The notes under the pieces are model-generated. The model did not search any database. It was not told the origin of the DNA and saw only the letters and a list, made by a program, of their open reading frames with translations. Made by a program: the position numbers and the translations under genes. Source: Austropuccinia psidii (lineage: Eukaryota > Basidiomycota > Pucciniomycetes > Pucciniales > Sphaerophragmiaceae). Taken from it: 64,000 bases of DNA. Location of the stretch: assembly GCA_023105745.1 (NCBI GenBank), contig JALGQZ010000001.1, positions 47,243,662 to 47,307,661 of the forward strand, written 5' to 3'. Below, in pieces: positions 11,869 through 22,459 of the stretch (its first letter is position 1; each line of letters begins with the position of its first letter).

Positions 11869-11876
11869 TATAAAAG
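11869..11876 (+). promoter_or_regulatory. TATA box of the family I (E1-type) LTR in S3
   Basis: TATAAAAG within GATGGCTATAAAAGAATG is conserved at the same place in the other E1-type LTRs (16351-16358 and 34268-34275). Function is inferred from position and conservation. Confidence 0.55.
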
Positions 11877-12358
11877 AATGTCTTCTTTGCCCCACTTTTC
11901 TCTTCATGTTGGAATCTTTTCCTTTTATAATTAGTTTAAACATTGTTAAACCAATCAATCAAAGATTCCAACCACCTTTCTTAAATCATTTTAAACCTTT
12001 TAACCACGTGAAAAAATCATTATAATCATTTTTTGTAACTCTTATAATCATTTTTACCCCTGAGCCACCCCAAAAGTGAATTAAAGCATCTTTCTTCACT
12101 GTAAACTTTGTCACTTTGTTTCCAAATTCACCCTGGCCACATTTGGGCATGTTTTCTCTTTAATATTCTTTTTAAAGACTTTGTTCTTTAATATTCTTTT
12201 TAAAGACTTTGTTCTTTAATTAATTGCTTGCAGAGCTTTGCTCAATTAATTCCAATTGAAATTGCTCTTGAAGAAATTTCTTTTGTAGCCTTAAATATCT
12301 CTTGTAGAGTATTTTTGGATAAATCTTTATTGTTGGTAAAACAATAAATCTTTATAAT

Positions 12359-12384
12359 AGGGGGTGTCAAAGTTACCAAATCCC
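12359..12384 (+). repeat. Left terminal inverted repeat of H
   Basis: It begins AGGGGGTGTCAAAGT and pairs with 38134-38159. Behind it, up to about 12540, subterminal copies of AAATCCC/GGGATTT and GGTATTT/AAATACC occur in both orientations. These are likely binding sites for the transposase or its SANT-like partner. Confidence 0.9.
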
Positions 12385-12699
12385 ACACTCAAAATCCCAA
12401 GTTTTTTTTTGCCAAAATCCCGCATTAATTTTTTGGGATTTGGGAAATACCACACCTCAAGAGGTGAGGTATTTTGAGGTACAAAAACACAGGTTTTTTG
12501 GTACCAAATACCGTGTTTAAATACCAAAATCCCACCTTTAGCTTCCCATAAAGGCACATTTTTCAAACACACAACTCAGTAAGGGCATTTTAAATTGCAT
12601 AAGAATTTCCTTCTCTTGCATAAAATCTAAATACACTGATCATTTATTAAGGTATTTGATTTCAAATTTCATTTACTACCAGCCTTTTCTTTATTTACC

Positions 12700-13946
12700 A
12701 TGCCCAAGGCATTGCAAAGGCTACTTTTACTTCAGACCTTGAGCTCACTTCAGTTCATCAATGCTCTCAACTCTGATAGTGATTCTGATATCCAGGAAGA
12801 TATAATCTTATTAGATATGATAACATCACAAAGATACATCAATCCTCATAGAAGATATCCATCTCATTACATATATACAATGAATGATTTACAGACATTA
12901 TCATCTGAAAAGTTTCGACAGCTATGTAGGACCACACATGAATCATTTGAAAAATTGGTTGCACAAATTCAAGCTGATAAAACCTTTCAAAACTCATCAC
13001 AAAACAAACAACGCAATCCTGCCATCCAATTGGCTGTGGCATTATCAAGGCTAGGATCAAATGGAAATGGGGCCGCTTTGGGAAAGATTGGAATCTTGTT
13101 TGGAATTAGCCATGGGGCTATTGTGTTGTACACTCAAAGAGTCATTCAGATATTAATGAAGTTGAAGCGCAAAGTGATTGTGTGGCCAACAATAGAACAA
13201 CGCAGAGAGATGTCTCAAGTAATGCAAGCAGAAGGCTTCCCTGGGTGCATTGGGTTTATTGATGGGAGTCTCATACCATTATCACAACGTCCTCCCAAGG
13301 ATGGTGAAGTGTATTTTTATTGCAAAAAAAGGTAAGCTGTTGAATCTTTATTCTTTATTTCAATCTTACTGATGGTTTACATATAAGGTATTATATGTCA
13401 ATACAACTGGTTTGCAATATCGACAAACAGTTCACTGCTCTGCATGTTGGTTGTACTGGGTCACTTCATGATTCGAATGTCTATCAACATATGAAAATAG
13501 CACAAACACCTCAAGAGTTTTATGAAAAGGATCAGTACTTACTTGCAGATTTGGCATATGCAAGCTCTCCTTGGGTTGTTCCAGCATATAAGGGAGTTGT
13601 AGCACATAATGAAGACAACCGTTCTTTCAATTACTGTCTAGCAAAATCAAGGGTCAGAATCGAGCATGCAATTGGAATTTTGAAGGGGAGGTGGTTTTCT
13701 CTAAGGGAAATGAGAAATCAAATGAGGGATAATCATGAAATTGAATATTTTGTTAGTTGGGTTGTGTCTTGCACGATTTTACATAATATGTTAGCTCAAA
13801 TTGGTGATGAGTGGTTTGATTTATATGAAGATGATGATCCACCACAAGCCGAAAGTCTGGCCAACAATGACATTGGGGAAGATGTGCTAAATATGCGTGA
13901 AAAAATTAAACCAATCACTTTGGCATGGAAAAATAGTCAATTGTAA
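12700..13946 (+). CDS. Harbinger DDE transposase (two exons, 396 aa)
   Basis: The gene has two exons, 12700-13331 and 13388-13946, joined across a 56-nt intron (13332-13387, GTAAGC donor, TAAG acceptor, CTGAT branch-like site). Splicing creates the family motif KKRYY. The protein of about 396 aa has an N-terminal helix-turn-helix-like part (AVALSRLGSNGNGAALGK), then the DDE_Tnp_4-type catalytic core. Catalytic residues I assign are Asp188 (GFIDGS), Asp265 (LADLAYAS; the nearby HDSNVY with Asp239 is also conserved) and Glu303 (RIEHAIG). No stop or frameshift is present, so this gene may still be functional even though the transposon has been split. It cuts and pastes elements bearing the matching terminal repeats, in the nucleus, normally with a SANT/Myb-like partner. 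Confidence 0.9.
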
Positions 13947-15148
13947 ATTTCATCAGGACCAATTTTTTATAAACTTACTTTATTGGCATACAACGGAGTG
14001 GAGATGTTATTCATAAAATAAAATTATTTACAATTAAGTTTTTTTAGTTCTTTTTTGATCCTGCATATTTCTTTCAAAGTACCCATTGACTCTTGAATTA
14101 ATTTTGGTGGGTGTCATTTTCAAGAATTTGTCACCTATATTAAATAATTTATTGTTTATTTGAAAAGAACATCCAAAATGAGTAATTTCGTCATGATTGA
14201 TAATTTCTGGAGGTGGGTTTGTTGTATGATAAACCATTGTTGATGTCTTCCAAAGAATTTCCATGATGCCAGGTTTTTTTGAAAAATCGATCTCCATTTT
14301 CAATTCAGGGAAGTGTAAGCCATGTCCAGAGGGGGTGAATACAGTAGGAAGCAGATGGAAATCTTTTTTTGATACAAAAGAAAATATACCATAAGTCCAG
14401 GCATTGAGATCATTTAAATCTTTGTGTGGCTTATTGAAAAATCCATCTTGGGTGACAATGACATTGGTAAACGATTTGAATTCATCCTTGGGATTGGCAG
14501 AAGTCCATTCGAGTTGACTGAAATTGGGTAATTGGGCTGCTTCCATTAATGATTGATTTTCATTTGCTGCTAATTTTGAAAAATGGGAGATTCTTGAGTA
14601 AACAAATTTGTCATATTGATGAAGCTAGATCCATTGATTGTTATGTGTTTCAATTTGATGAGGAGTTAAACTGGGTTTTCTGGAGTAAACACCTAATAAT
14701 TTTGAAATTAGTCAGTAATTATTAAGGTAATATGACAAAAATATCACACACCTGCAGATTTTCCAGAATCAGAACCAGATCGAAACCCAATACCTTTCAT
14801 AATGCCACCTTGGAGTTGCTTATTGGTTTTAATTTCTTGTCAATTTTGACATAAGGACATTAATGTCATGATGATGTTTTTCAGCATTCTAGAGTGGCCA
14901 GAAGAATTATCAAATGGGGTTATTTCATATATGATGACAGGCAAAAAGGGCTTGGATGTTTTATTAATGAGGATATAAGGATGGGGGAGAGTGTTAACTG
15001 ATGGAAGTTTTAACCATGAGGCATTGGCAGATTTCTTGTCAATCAAAATTGTTGAAAAGTTTTTAAATTCTTTTTTGGAATGGCCAAGGTGAGACATTAT
15101 TTCTTTTGAATCATGGATGTGTTGTCTTTGGCTTTGGGTGAGCTTTCT

Positions 15149-16976
15149 TGTGAGCCTTAGAGGTAATTTCATATACCCAAAAGACCACAAATATAAGAAA
15201 TAACATATTAATATAAATAAAATAAATTTATTTATATTATTAAAATAAAAATCAAAATATGAATATAAAATTATATTAAAAATAAAAAATTAATCACAAT
15301 TTAAAAATAAAAATATATTAAATTTTATAAGTATAAAATTACATTTATACTTAAAAAAATTAGGTAAAAATGAAATTTTAACAAAACTGTGAAAAAATAA
15401 ATAAATTTGGAAAAAAGTTAAATAAAAATTATTATAGCTTTTTATCCAATAAATAAATACATAAAAATTATTTCACCATTGGATTCCTCATAAAAAATCA
15501 GGTGGGGTCACCTCTGAGTGAAATTCTTGTAACTCAACTCTAAATAAGCTTAAATTAAGTTTTTAGTATTTTCAATACAAAAGTTGAAAATCCTCAAAAC
15601 CTTAATTTAATTCACACCACATGTGGTGTTAACCATCAATTTTTGTGTTAAAATTGAGGTGTTGTGTTTAGTTTAGAAGTTATGAGGAATTGAAGTATTT
15701 TCAATTGAATTCAATTGAAATGTCGAAATGTGCGCGTGTATTACATAAGTGAACTTTGATTTACATATGAGGTGTCAATTATTACTGTATTGTACTGTAC
15801 AATTGAATTGAATTACATATGTAAATTATAAGTATAATACCTGATGAGGAATTAAAGGAAAAATAAATTGGAAAGATTAAATTTGGGGGGGAAAAGGAAC
15901 TCCAGCTCTAAGGGGGAGCTAGACCCCCAAAATCCTTGCTGACAGGCGTGGGATGTCAAAATTCACGCAAAAGTTCATCACTTTTGGCCTGGAATTCAGT
16001 TACAGGGTCTGTGGACTCAATTGATGATGAGGTTTTGATACCAACTGGGGTAGTTTTAGCTGTTGCCAAGAGGGTAAAACTACCCTTAAGATAAAACAAC
16101 CATAGTAAAAACAGTTTTAACTGGTTTCTACGCCTCTTACACACATTCTGACGTGTTTTGAAGGCTCTAGGCTTGGTATTGCTATAGTAATGGCTGATTT
16201 AAGGGTCTAAAATGGCTAAAAATGGCTTAAACCAGCCCTTTTTGGTCTAAACCATGGTTCAATGATGCCATAATTGGATTTTTTGTTGTCAGACTGTTTT
16301 TCACGACTGACAAGAGTAAATTTTACTTTTGGAGTAAGAGAATTGATGGCTATAAAAGAATGTCTTCTTTGCCCCACTTTTCTCTTCATGTTAGAATCTT
16401 TTCCTTTTATTAATTAGTTTAAACACTGTTAAACCAATCAATCAAAGATTCCAACCACCATTTTTAAATAATTTTAATCCTTTTAACCACGTGAAAAAAT
16501 CATTATAATCATTGTTTGTAACTCTTATAATCATTTTTACCCCTGAACCACCCCAAAAGTGAATTAAAGCATCTTTCATCACTGTAAACTTTGTCACTTT
16601 GTTTCCAAATTCACTCTGGTCACTTTTGGGCATGTTTTCTCTTTAATATTCTTTTTAAAGACTTTGTTCTTTAATTAATTGCTTGCAGTTCTTTGCTCAA
16701 TTAATTCCAATTGAAATTTCTCTTGAAGAAATTTCTTTTGTAGCCTTAAAATATCTCTTGTAGAGTATTTTTTGGATAAATTTTTATTGTTGGTAAAACA
16801 ATAAATTTTTATAATATTATTGTTTTAGACTAATAAAGTTATAAACAATAAAATTGGCGTGTTTTCTCTTAAAAATAATATTTCATACTATTTTTAACTG
16901 AATTTTACCTTATACAAATTTTGAGTACAGGAAAAGTACTTGATTCTTAATCAAAGTTTCATATCCACACCTTACA
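15149..16976 (+). repeat. 5' LTR of E1
   Basis: This LTR of 1828 bp runs from TGTGAGCCTTAGAGG to CATATCCACACCTTACA. It carries the conserved TATAAAAG at 16351-16358. An ATTTTTATAATATTATTG string near 16800 is the intact version of the site used by H in S3. Confidence 0.93.
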
Positions 16977-16978
16977 TT

Positions 16979-16994
16979 TGGGGGCTGAGCCCTG
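16979..16994 (+). promoter_or_regulatory. Primer-binding site of E1 (diverged)
   Basis: TGGGGGCTGAGCCCTG lies two bases after the LTR. E2 and E3 both have TGGGGGCCTGGCCGTG at the corresponding place, so this copy has changed at several positions inside the site. The TGG start is expected for pairing with the CCA end of a tRNA. I cannot name the tRNA. Confidence 0.65.
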
Positions 16995-17200
16995 ATATTT
17001 TACCTGTGACATATTTTTTTTACTCTTTTGAAATCTTTTTTCTTATATTGAACAATTTAAAAACATATAAAAAATACTTATAATTCAAAAAATCCATAAA
17101 AAAATAACTTTTTTCATATTATAAGTGAGGCTTATATTTTTATTTCTTTTTTGAAATAACCTTGTTTTACTTAATTAATTGGCTTTTTCATTAATTTTAG

Positions 17201-18112
17201 TGTCTGACAACGTGGTAAGACAAGAAAACATTGAAACAGCCTCAACAGTAACCAGCATTATCCCTGCCGGTACTGTTAATTCTGATCATAATAGTACTGT
17301 TATTGTGACTCAAAATAACCAGCCTGAACCAATATCTTCTGAATTGATTAACTTGGACATAAGTAATACCCTTCAGAAAGCTAAAACGTTGTCCAATAGT
17401 TAGTTTGTGACGTAAAAATACTATTTTAAGCCTTTTTTAACCATAATTATGCCTTCAACCAGGTCAGGAGCCAGCTACAACCCCCCAAGCAGCTCCCAAA
17501 AAGGTAATAGACGTGATTATGGCAGAAGCCAACCAGGTACAGAAGGAAAAGGGTCAGTTGATGACTTCCAAACAACTCAATTGGGTCATTCTGAAGCTGA
17601 TAATACTATTTTACCTTCAAAAAGAGCTGACACCGCCACAACAAACCTCTGTGGACATATACAAAGCCAGCCACAGTGCATACAACAATGCACTTCAATT
17701 CAAGGAGTACCAGATCCTTGCAGACCTGTGGAAGAATTGCATGAATTCTTACCTGACAGTAAGAAAATTCTTGGGCCATCCCAACACTTGCAAATTGCTC
17801 AATGGATGGCATCCATTGATGGAGAAGAAAAACATGATGCTTTTGACACTAGAATGGAGGAAAAACAACCCTCCACCACCCAAACCAGTGCCAAAAACAG
17901 CCCCAGTGGCCAGCAGCAGCAATTCCAACGTGAAAAAGCAGCCACAAACTCCAAACAATGGCAAAGGGAAGGCACCAGCCCCAAAACCTTACAGCCAGGG
18001 CTACAGAATCCCAAAGATTCAGCAGGATGCCATGGAAAATGTATTTCAGATGGCCAGAACCATGATGGAATTACAGAAGAAGGAGGAAGCCAGATTAAGG
18101 TTCCAGAAATGA
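17201..18112 (+). CDS. E1 leader ORF spliced to ORF-A (protein overlapping Gag-Pol)
   Basis: Exons 17201-17398 and 17463-18112 join across a 64-nt intron (17399-17462, GTTAGT...CCAG), giving one frame from SDNVVRQENIE to RLRFQK. The first exon contains no ATG at all; it follows a splice acceptor (TTTTAG, 17195-17200) whose next bases are TG, so the start codon is probably made by joining an upstream A to this TG. The second exon (ORF-A) has VDIYKASHSAYNN, MNSYLTVRKF, a proline-rich part and GYRIPKIQQDAMENVF. E3 preserves much of this text (57708-57290), and E2 and E4 have a counterpart. It overlaps Gag-Pol in the -1 frame over its whole second exon. The role is unknown; a capsid-like or accessory protein is possible. 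Confidence 0.6.
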
Positions 18113-20432
18113 TTTCTGACATATTTGATTCCATCCCAGAGTTGTATAATGCTATAAATGACGTGAAAAAACATCTTTCTGATAAAAATGAAACCATTTG
18201 TAACAACATTAAAACAAACAACCTGAGTCTGTGCCAAATTAATGAAACACTTATGTGTTTTGAAAATGTTTTAATAACAATTAAAAATTCCAATAATGAT
18301 AATTCTTCTAACAATAAAATAAATGAACAATCTGCCATTATTAAAGAATTAACAGATAAATATTCTAAATTCAATATTGATGACATAATTGAAACAAGAA
18401 TTAAACAAGCCATAAATATTATCAAGACAGATAACAAGAAAGTCCTTGATGACATTTCAAATTCATTTACTGAAGTAAAGACATATACCATTGCCTTGAA
18501 AAAGTGTTTTGATGCTTCACAAGAAGAAGTATCAAAATTATCAATGAAATTGAATCAAGTCACTGCTGATAATACAAGACAGACAGAGTTATGGCAAGAA
18601 CTGACACATAAAGAAGACATGTATAAAACTGAAGTAATAAATTTAATACAAAGCTTCCAACATGAATACAGAAATTCCCAAAGGTGTAGCAACATTAAAA
18701 TGAATGACATTGAACAAATACTGAACACCTTACCAAGAATGTCTACACCTCTAAATCAAAATGAGGGCACAAGAATTCCAAATCCACAAGTATTGGATCC
18801 TGATAATTCACAATTAAAAAATGAATTATCCACTTCTTTTCATAACTTGGAACCATCAATGGGCCAAGCACTCTTGAAAGAAGTTCCAAAACTTAAAGAA
18901 TGGCCTCACTTCAGTGGCGAAGGAGAGTATGACCATATGGAATTCATTAGAGGTCTTGACATGATCAAAGAGGATTTTGAATTACCAGACAGATTGGTAA
19001 CAGCCAGATTTAACACCTTGTTTACCACATCAGCTCACAGATGGTACATCAAAATAAGACAAGCACATGGACACCAGAGTTGGACTTGGTGGAAAACCCA
19101 AATCATCAACAAATGGGCAAATGATGCTTGGAGGTTTAAAGTTGAAACAGCCTTTGAATCTGCCAAATTTAATGCTGATAAAGACAAAGCTTTACCATGG
19201 TTTTTCCAACAAAAGGAGAGATTAACAGCATTATATCCTGAGATGTCAGAATTTATGATCCATAGAAAAATTCTGAGACAATGTGGAGGTGACTTAGAGC
19301 ATGCTGTCAAAAGCAGGACTACTGAACAATCTTCAGCAGAGGATATTATCAATATACTAGAAGAAGTAACCACCAGAACCAAAATTGGTTCTAGTAGGGT
19401 GAATCTCAAAACAAGGTTTAATACACCTTGGAAAGATTCTGTGGACAAAAACCGCAAAGAAAATTCTAGTAATATTAAATATAAATCTGCAGATACAGTC
19501 AGAAAATTCCATATTTGCCAAAGCACCACCCATTTAGCCAATACATGTCCAAAAAGGGGGAAAATCAATGAAATTGACATTGAAAAGGGAACAGGTGTTG
19601 AAAAAGAAGACATAATTGAAGACAATTCATATGATAAGTCATCCATATTTTCTGAATATTCAAAAGATATAGAAAATATCAATGCCACTTTTGACATCAT
19701 GGAATCTTATTCCCACTTACCACAATTGAGCAATGGTCAAGTTGATTTATCAAAAGTTCAAGATGCACAACTTATGAAGACAAAACCAAACAGAGGAAAA
19801 GGTTATACAGCTGGTAACTCCTGTATAACAGAAGTGGTGATTGACAACAAGCCCACCAAACTTTTGCTTGACCCAGGAGCCTTCTGCTCTTGTGTTGGAA
19901 AATCCTTCCTTAAGACTTGTGTACCAAATTTTGAAGACCAATTGTTACCAATTGATGGTATAAAATTCAACAGTGCAAGTAACCCAATGAAAGCATTAGG
20001 AATCTTTGAGACCAATGTCATATTCCCACACAGAAATGGGAATTTAAGGATCACAGTTGAATTTGTTGTTATGGAAAATTGCTCTAGTACCCATTTTATA
20101 TTGGGAAATGACTATTTAATCATGTATGGGATAGATTTACATAATAACAAAGACAGATACTTTACAATTGGGGACAATAAGCGCCAGAAATTTGCCTTTT
20201 TACCATTTAAAAGACAAATTACAGTAAACAAAGTATCACCAGTCAACTTAGAGTTAGAAAAATTCAAGTCTGAACAGTTAAATGAGGCTGAGATAAGCCT
20301 TCATCTGACTGATAAACAAGAAAATGAACTTTCTTCCCTTTTGTATGACCACAGAGGAGCATTTGCTACAGACAAAGAACCTCTGGGAGCAATTATTGGT
20401 CATGAAGTTGACATCATTCTTAACATTGAGAG
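17449..20432 (+). pseudogene. E1 gag-pol, N-terminal block (Gag, degenerate zinc knuckle, protease)
   Basis: The frame opens at ATG 17449 (MPSTRSGASY, the fungal gypsy Gag start) and is free of stops until E2 cuts it at 20432. From about residue 220 it has a coiled-coil-like stretch, then the Gag core (LKEWPHFSGEGEYDHMEF, WTWWKTQIINKW). The zinc knuckle reads FHICQSTTHLANTC, so the first Cys is missing. The protease motif reads LLLDPGAFC where D(S/T)G is expected. FILGNDYLIMYGIDL and the linker LGAIIGHEVDII follow. Removing E2 and one GAGAG copy joins this block in frame with 30103 onward. The first 220 or so codons overlap ORF-A. Confidence 0.85.
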
Positions 20433-21864
20433 TGTCAGCCTGTGACTCACAACCAGAGCACAAGCATGACAGCCAAAATACCATAAACCAATGGTATAGC
20501 CAAAATACCACCAAAACATGGAACTGAGCCAAATTAGCTCAAAATGTATCAAAAGAAAGAGAAAACTCACCTCTTCCTGAAAATACAAGTCCCATCACCA
20601 TAGGACAAGAAATAACAAAGTTATTCCTGCTCAAAGTTATTGCTGAGCATAAACCTTAATTTTCACCTCTCATCTAAATTCTAGAAGGAGAGGCTTAACC
20701 CCATCAAATGGGTATTCAGAATGAAGCTCTAAGCCAGGGCTATCCAATGGTACCAGCCAAACTGAGCTAGCACCAGTATTACTTGAGTTATAGTCAAATT
20801 CAGACCAAATAAGGGTGAACAAAACATTCACCTGTCATCTAACTTTTACAGTTTTAGTGTGAGATACCTAAAGTGGAGTCTTTTTGGAAAGAGCACAATC
20901 AGGGCTATCTGATGGTGCCATCCATTTCCCCATAACTCAACTACAACAGAAGTTATTGGCCAAACAAGCTTAATACAGCTTTTGACCAGACCACGCCAAT
21001 GTACAAAAATACTTGTACATGGGATAACTTCGTCATATTTAATGATAACCATGTCAAGTTGGGTACCATTGTGTAGAGCTCATACAGAGCTACTCAATGA
21101 ACCAAATTTGAGCTTGATATCTCAAAAACTGACAGAGCTATGACCATTTTAAGGTCAAAATCCCACCTGCTGTCAGATACAGCCTTACCATGGGATAATA
21201 TCCCATAACCATGAATATGAGGTGTCAAATGGACGAAGAAGCATGTTTTTACTTCAATACCTCATATTTCAGTCAATACTGGGGTCCCATACAGTTTCTG
21301 TACAGCATTCTATGCGTCATACACGTCAGAATCAGGCTGTGAGGTCCCCAGATGAAAATTTTCACCCTGTATTGGTGAAAACTGCCCAGATGTGGTTTCA
21401 AAACCACATCTGAGCCCAATACAGGGTATACAGGCTGTTTGCAAACCACAACCCTGTCATAGAGAGTGAAAATTCTTCACTTCCTCTACGTGGAAAGGTC
21501 TAGCAGCCTTTCCACCTCAATTTCAGGATAAAAGGAGGGCTTTTCACAGCCAAAAACCTTTCCTCATCCTGCTCTTGAATAACCTACGTAGTAAACTGTC
21601 AAAAACAGTTTTACTCTTGGTTAAATAATCAGGTATAATTATAATCTTTAATTATTGTAGACTTTATTATTGTAATCCAACAGATAAAGCCTGCACCCAG
21701 GGTTCTCAATAGCGCTCACCACCACTATTTCTCAATAGTAGAACCCTTTTATCTTATTATAAACCCTTATAAATCTTTTTTTTAAATCATTTTCTGTCGT
21801 GTCACATACACAGTTAAAGTTGTAATTAGCCTAGTTATACCTTTATCATAGTATCATCCTGACA
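20433..21864 (+). repeat. 5' LTR of E2
   Basis: It runs from TGTCAGCCTGTGACTCA to TATCATCCTGACA. It has a two-tier perfect inverted repeat at 21364-21427, a second hairpin at 21491-21514 (TGGAAAGG, 8-nt loop, CCTTTCCA) and a TATA-like GATAAAAGG at 21528-21536. Confidence 0.95.
21364..21427. promoter_or_regulatory. Nested perfect palindrome upstream of the E2 promoter
   Basis: An outer 12-bp stem (ACCCTGTATTGG, 21364-21375, with CCAATACAGGGT, 21416-21427) encloses an inner 12-bp stem (CAGATGTGGTTT, 21387-21398, with AAACCACATCTG, 21401-21412) around a 2-nt centre. It lies about 100 bp upstream of the TATA-like box. The same structure is at 29597-29660, and a close equivalent is in E4 (about 43237-43299) and E5 (about 60080-60145). 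Confidence 0.8.
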
Positions 21865-21867
21865 TTT

Positions 21868-21883
21868 TGGGGGCCTGGCCGTG
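21868..21883 (+). promoter_or_regulatory. Primer-binding site of E2
   Basis: TGGGGGCCTGGCCGTG lies three bases behind the 5' LTR. E3 has the identical 16 bases (58709-58724, minus), although the LTRs of the two families are unrelated. A tRNA ending CACGGCCAGGCCCCCA would fit. Confidence 0.75.
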
Positions 21884-21910
21884 TTTTTGACTTTTTTTTG
21901 GACCTTACAA

Positions 21911-22459
21911 GTAAGTCTTTTCTATTTTTTATGACTTATTAACACATTGTTTTATCCTTTTTAGGCGTAATTTCTATTTAAATATATATTTTTTATATAT
22001 TTTTACCTTTTTTTTAAATATACTCATATTATAAGAGTATTTTTTACGTGGTTAACACCCACAGTAATTTATTATTTTTGGCGTGTTTTGCATATAAAAA
22101 CACATAAGCCACTAATAAAGTCCTGTATTCTTGACTGACTAAGGACACCTCTTACTGAAAAACCATCAGTTGAGGCGTGGTCAAGTGTATTGTTAATTCA
22201 ATAACACTTGTATACAAACCACTTTTACAGAATACACTTGCAAACCACAAGTGTATCTGAGGGATACTGACACACAAACAGTGTGACAGGACACCATAAG
22301 CTGTATTTTTGACGTGAAATTGTTAATTCAATTACACTGTCATTATACAAGGGCATACTGTAATAATATACAAGCCCAGAGGCCATTCTTAGACGTGCAA
22401 AACCAGCCTTTTAAGAAGTCTTAACTGACATAAGCCCTCTTTTTCCTGTTTTGATTCAG
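21911..22459 (+). other. Candidate leader intron of E2 that builds the start codon
   Basis: A consensus donor (CAA/GTAAGT, 21911) and an acceptor (TTTTGATTCAG, ending 22459) bound 549 nt. Joining 21910 (A) to 22460 (TG) makes ATG GAA GAA AAC, the first codons of an ORF that otherwise contains no ATG. Corresponding acceptors AG/TG are at 17199-17202 in E1 and 58210-58207 in E3. I infer the splice from sequence alone. Confidence 0.5.

Noticed and set aside
17820..17880. Possible -1 frameshift site (G AAA AAC, twice in the ORF-A frame of E1)
   Set aside because: It is not a canonical X XXY YYZ heptamer and no matching site is seen at the equivalent place in E4. The intron and ATG layout explains the two frames better.
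17799..18491. 230-aa minus-strand ORF opposite E1 gag
   Set aside because: Antisense shadow of the Gag-Pol frame; biased composition and no recognisable motif.
19035..19700. 221-aa minus-strand ORF opposite E1 gag
   Set aside because: Mirror of the coding frame on the other strand; no domain and no counterpart with its own conservation.
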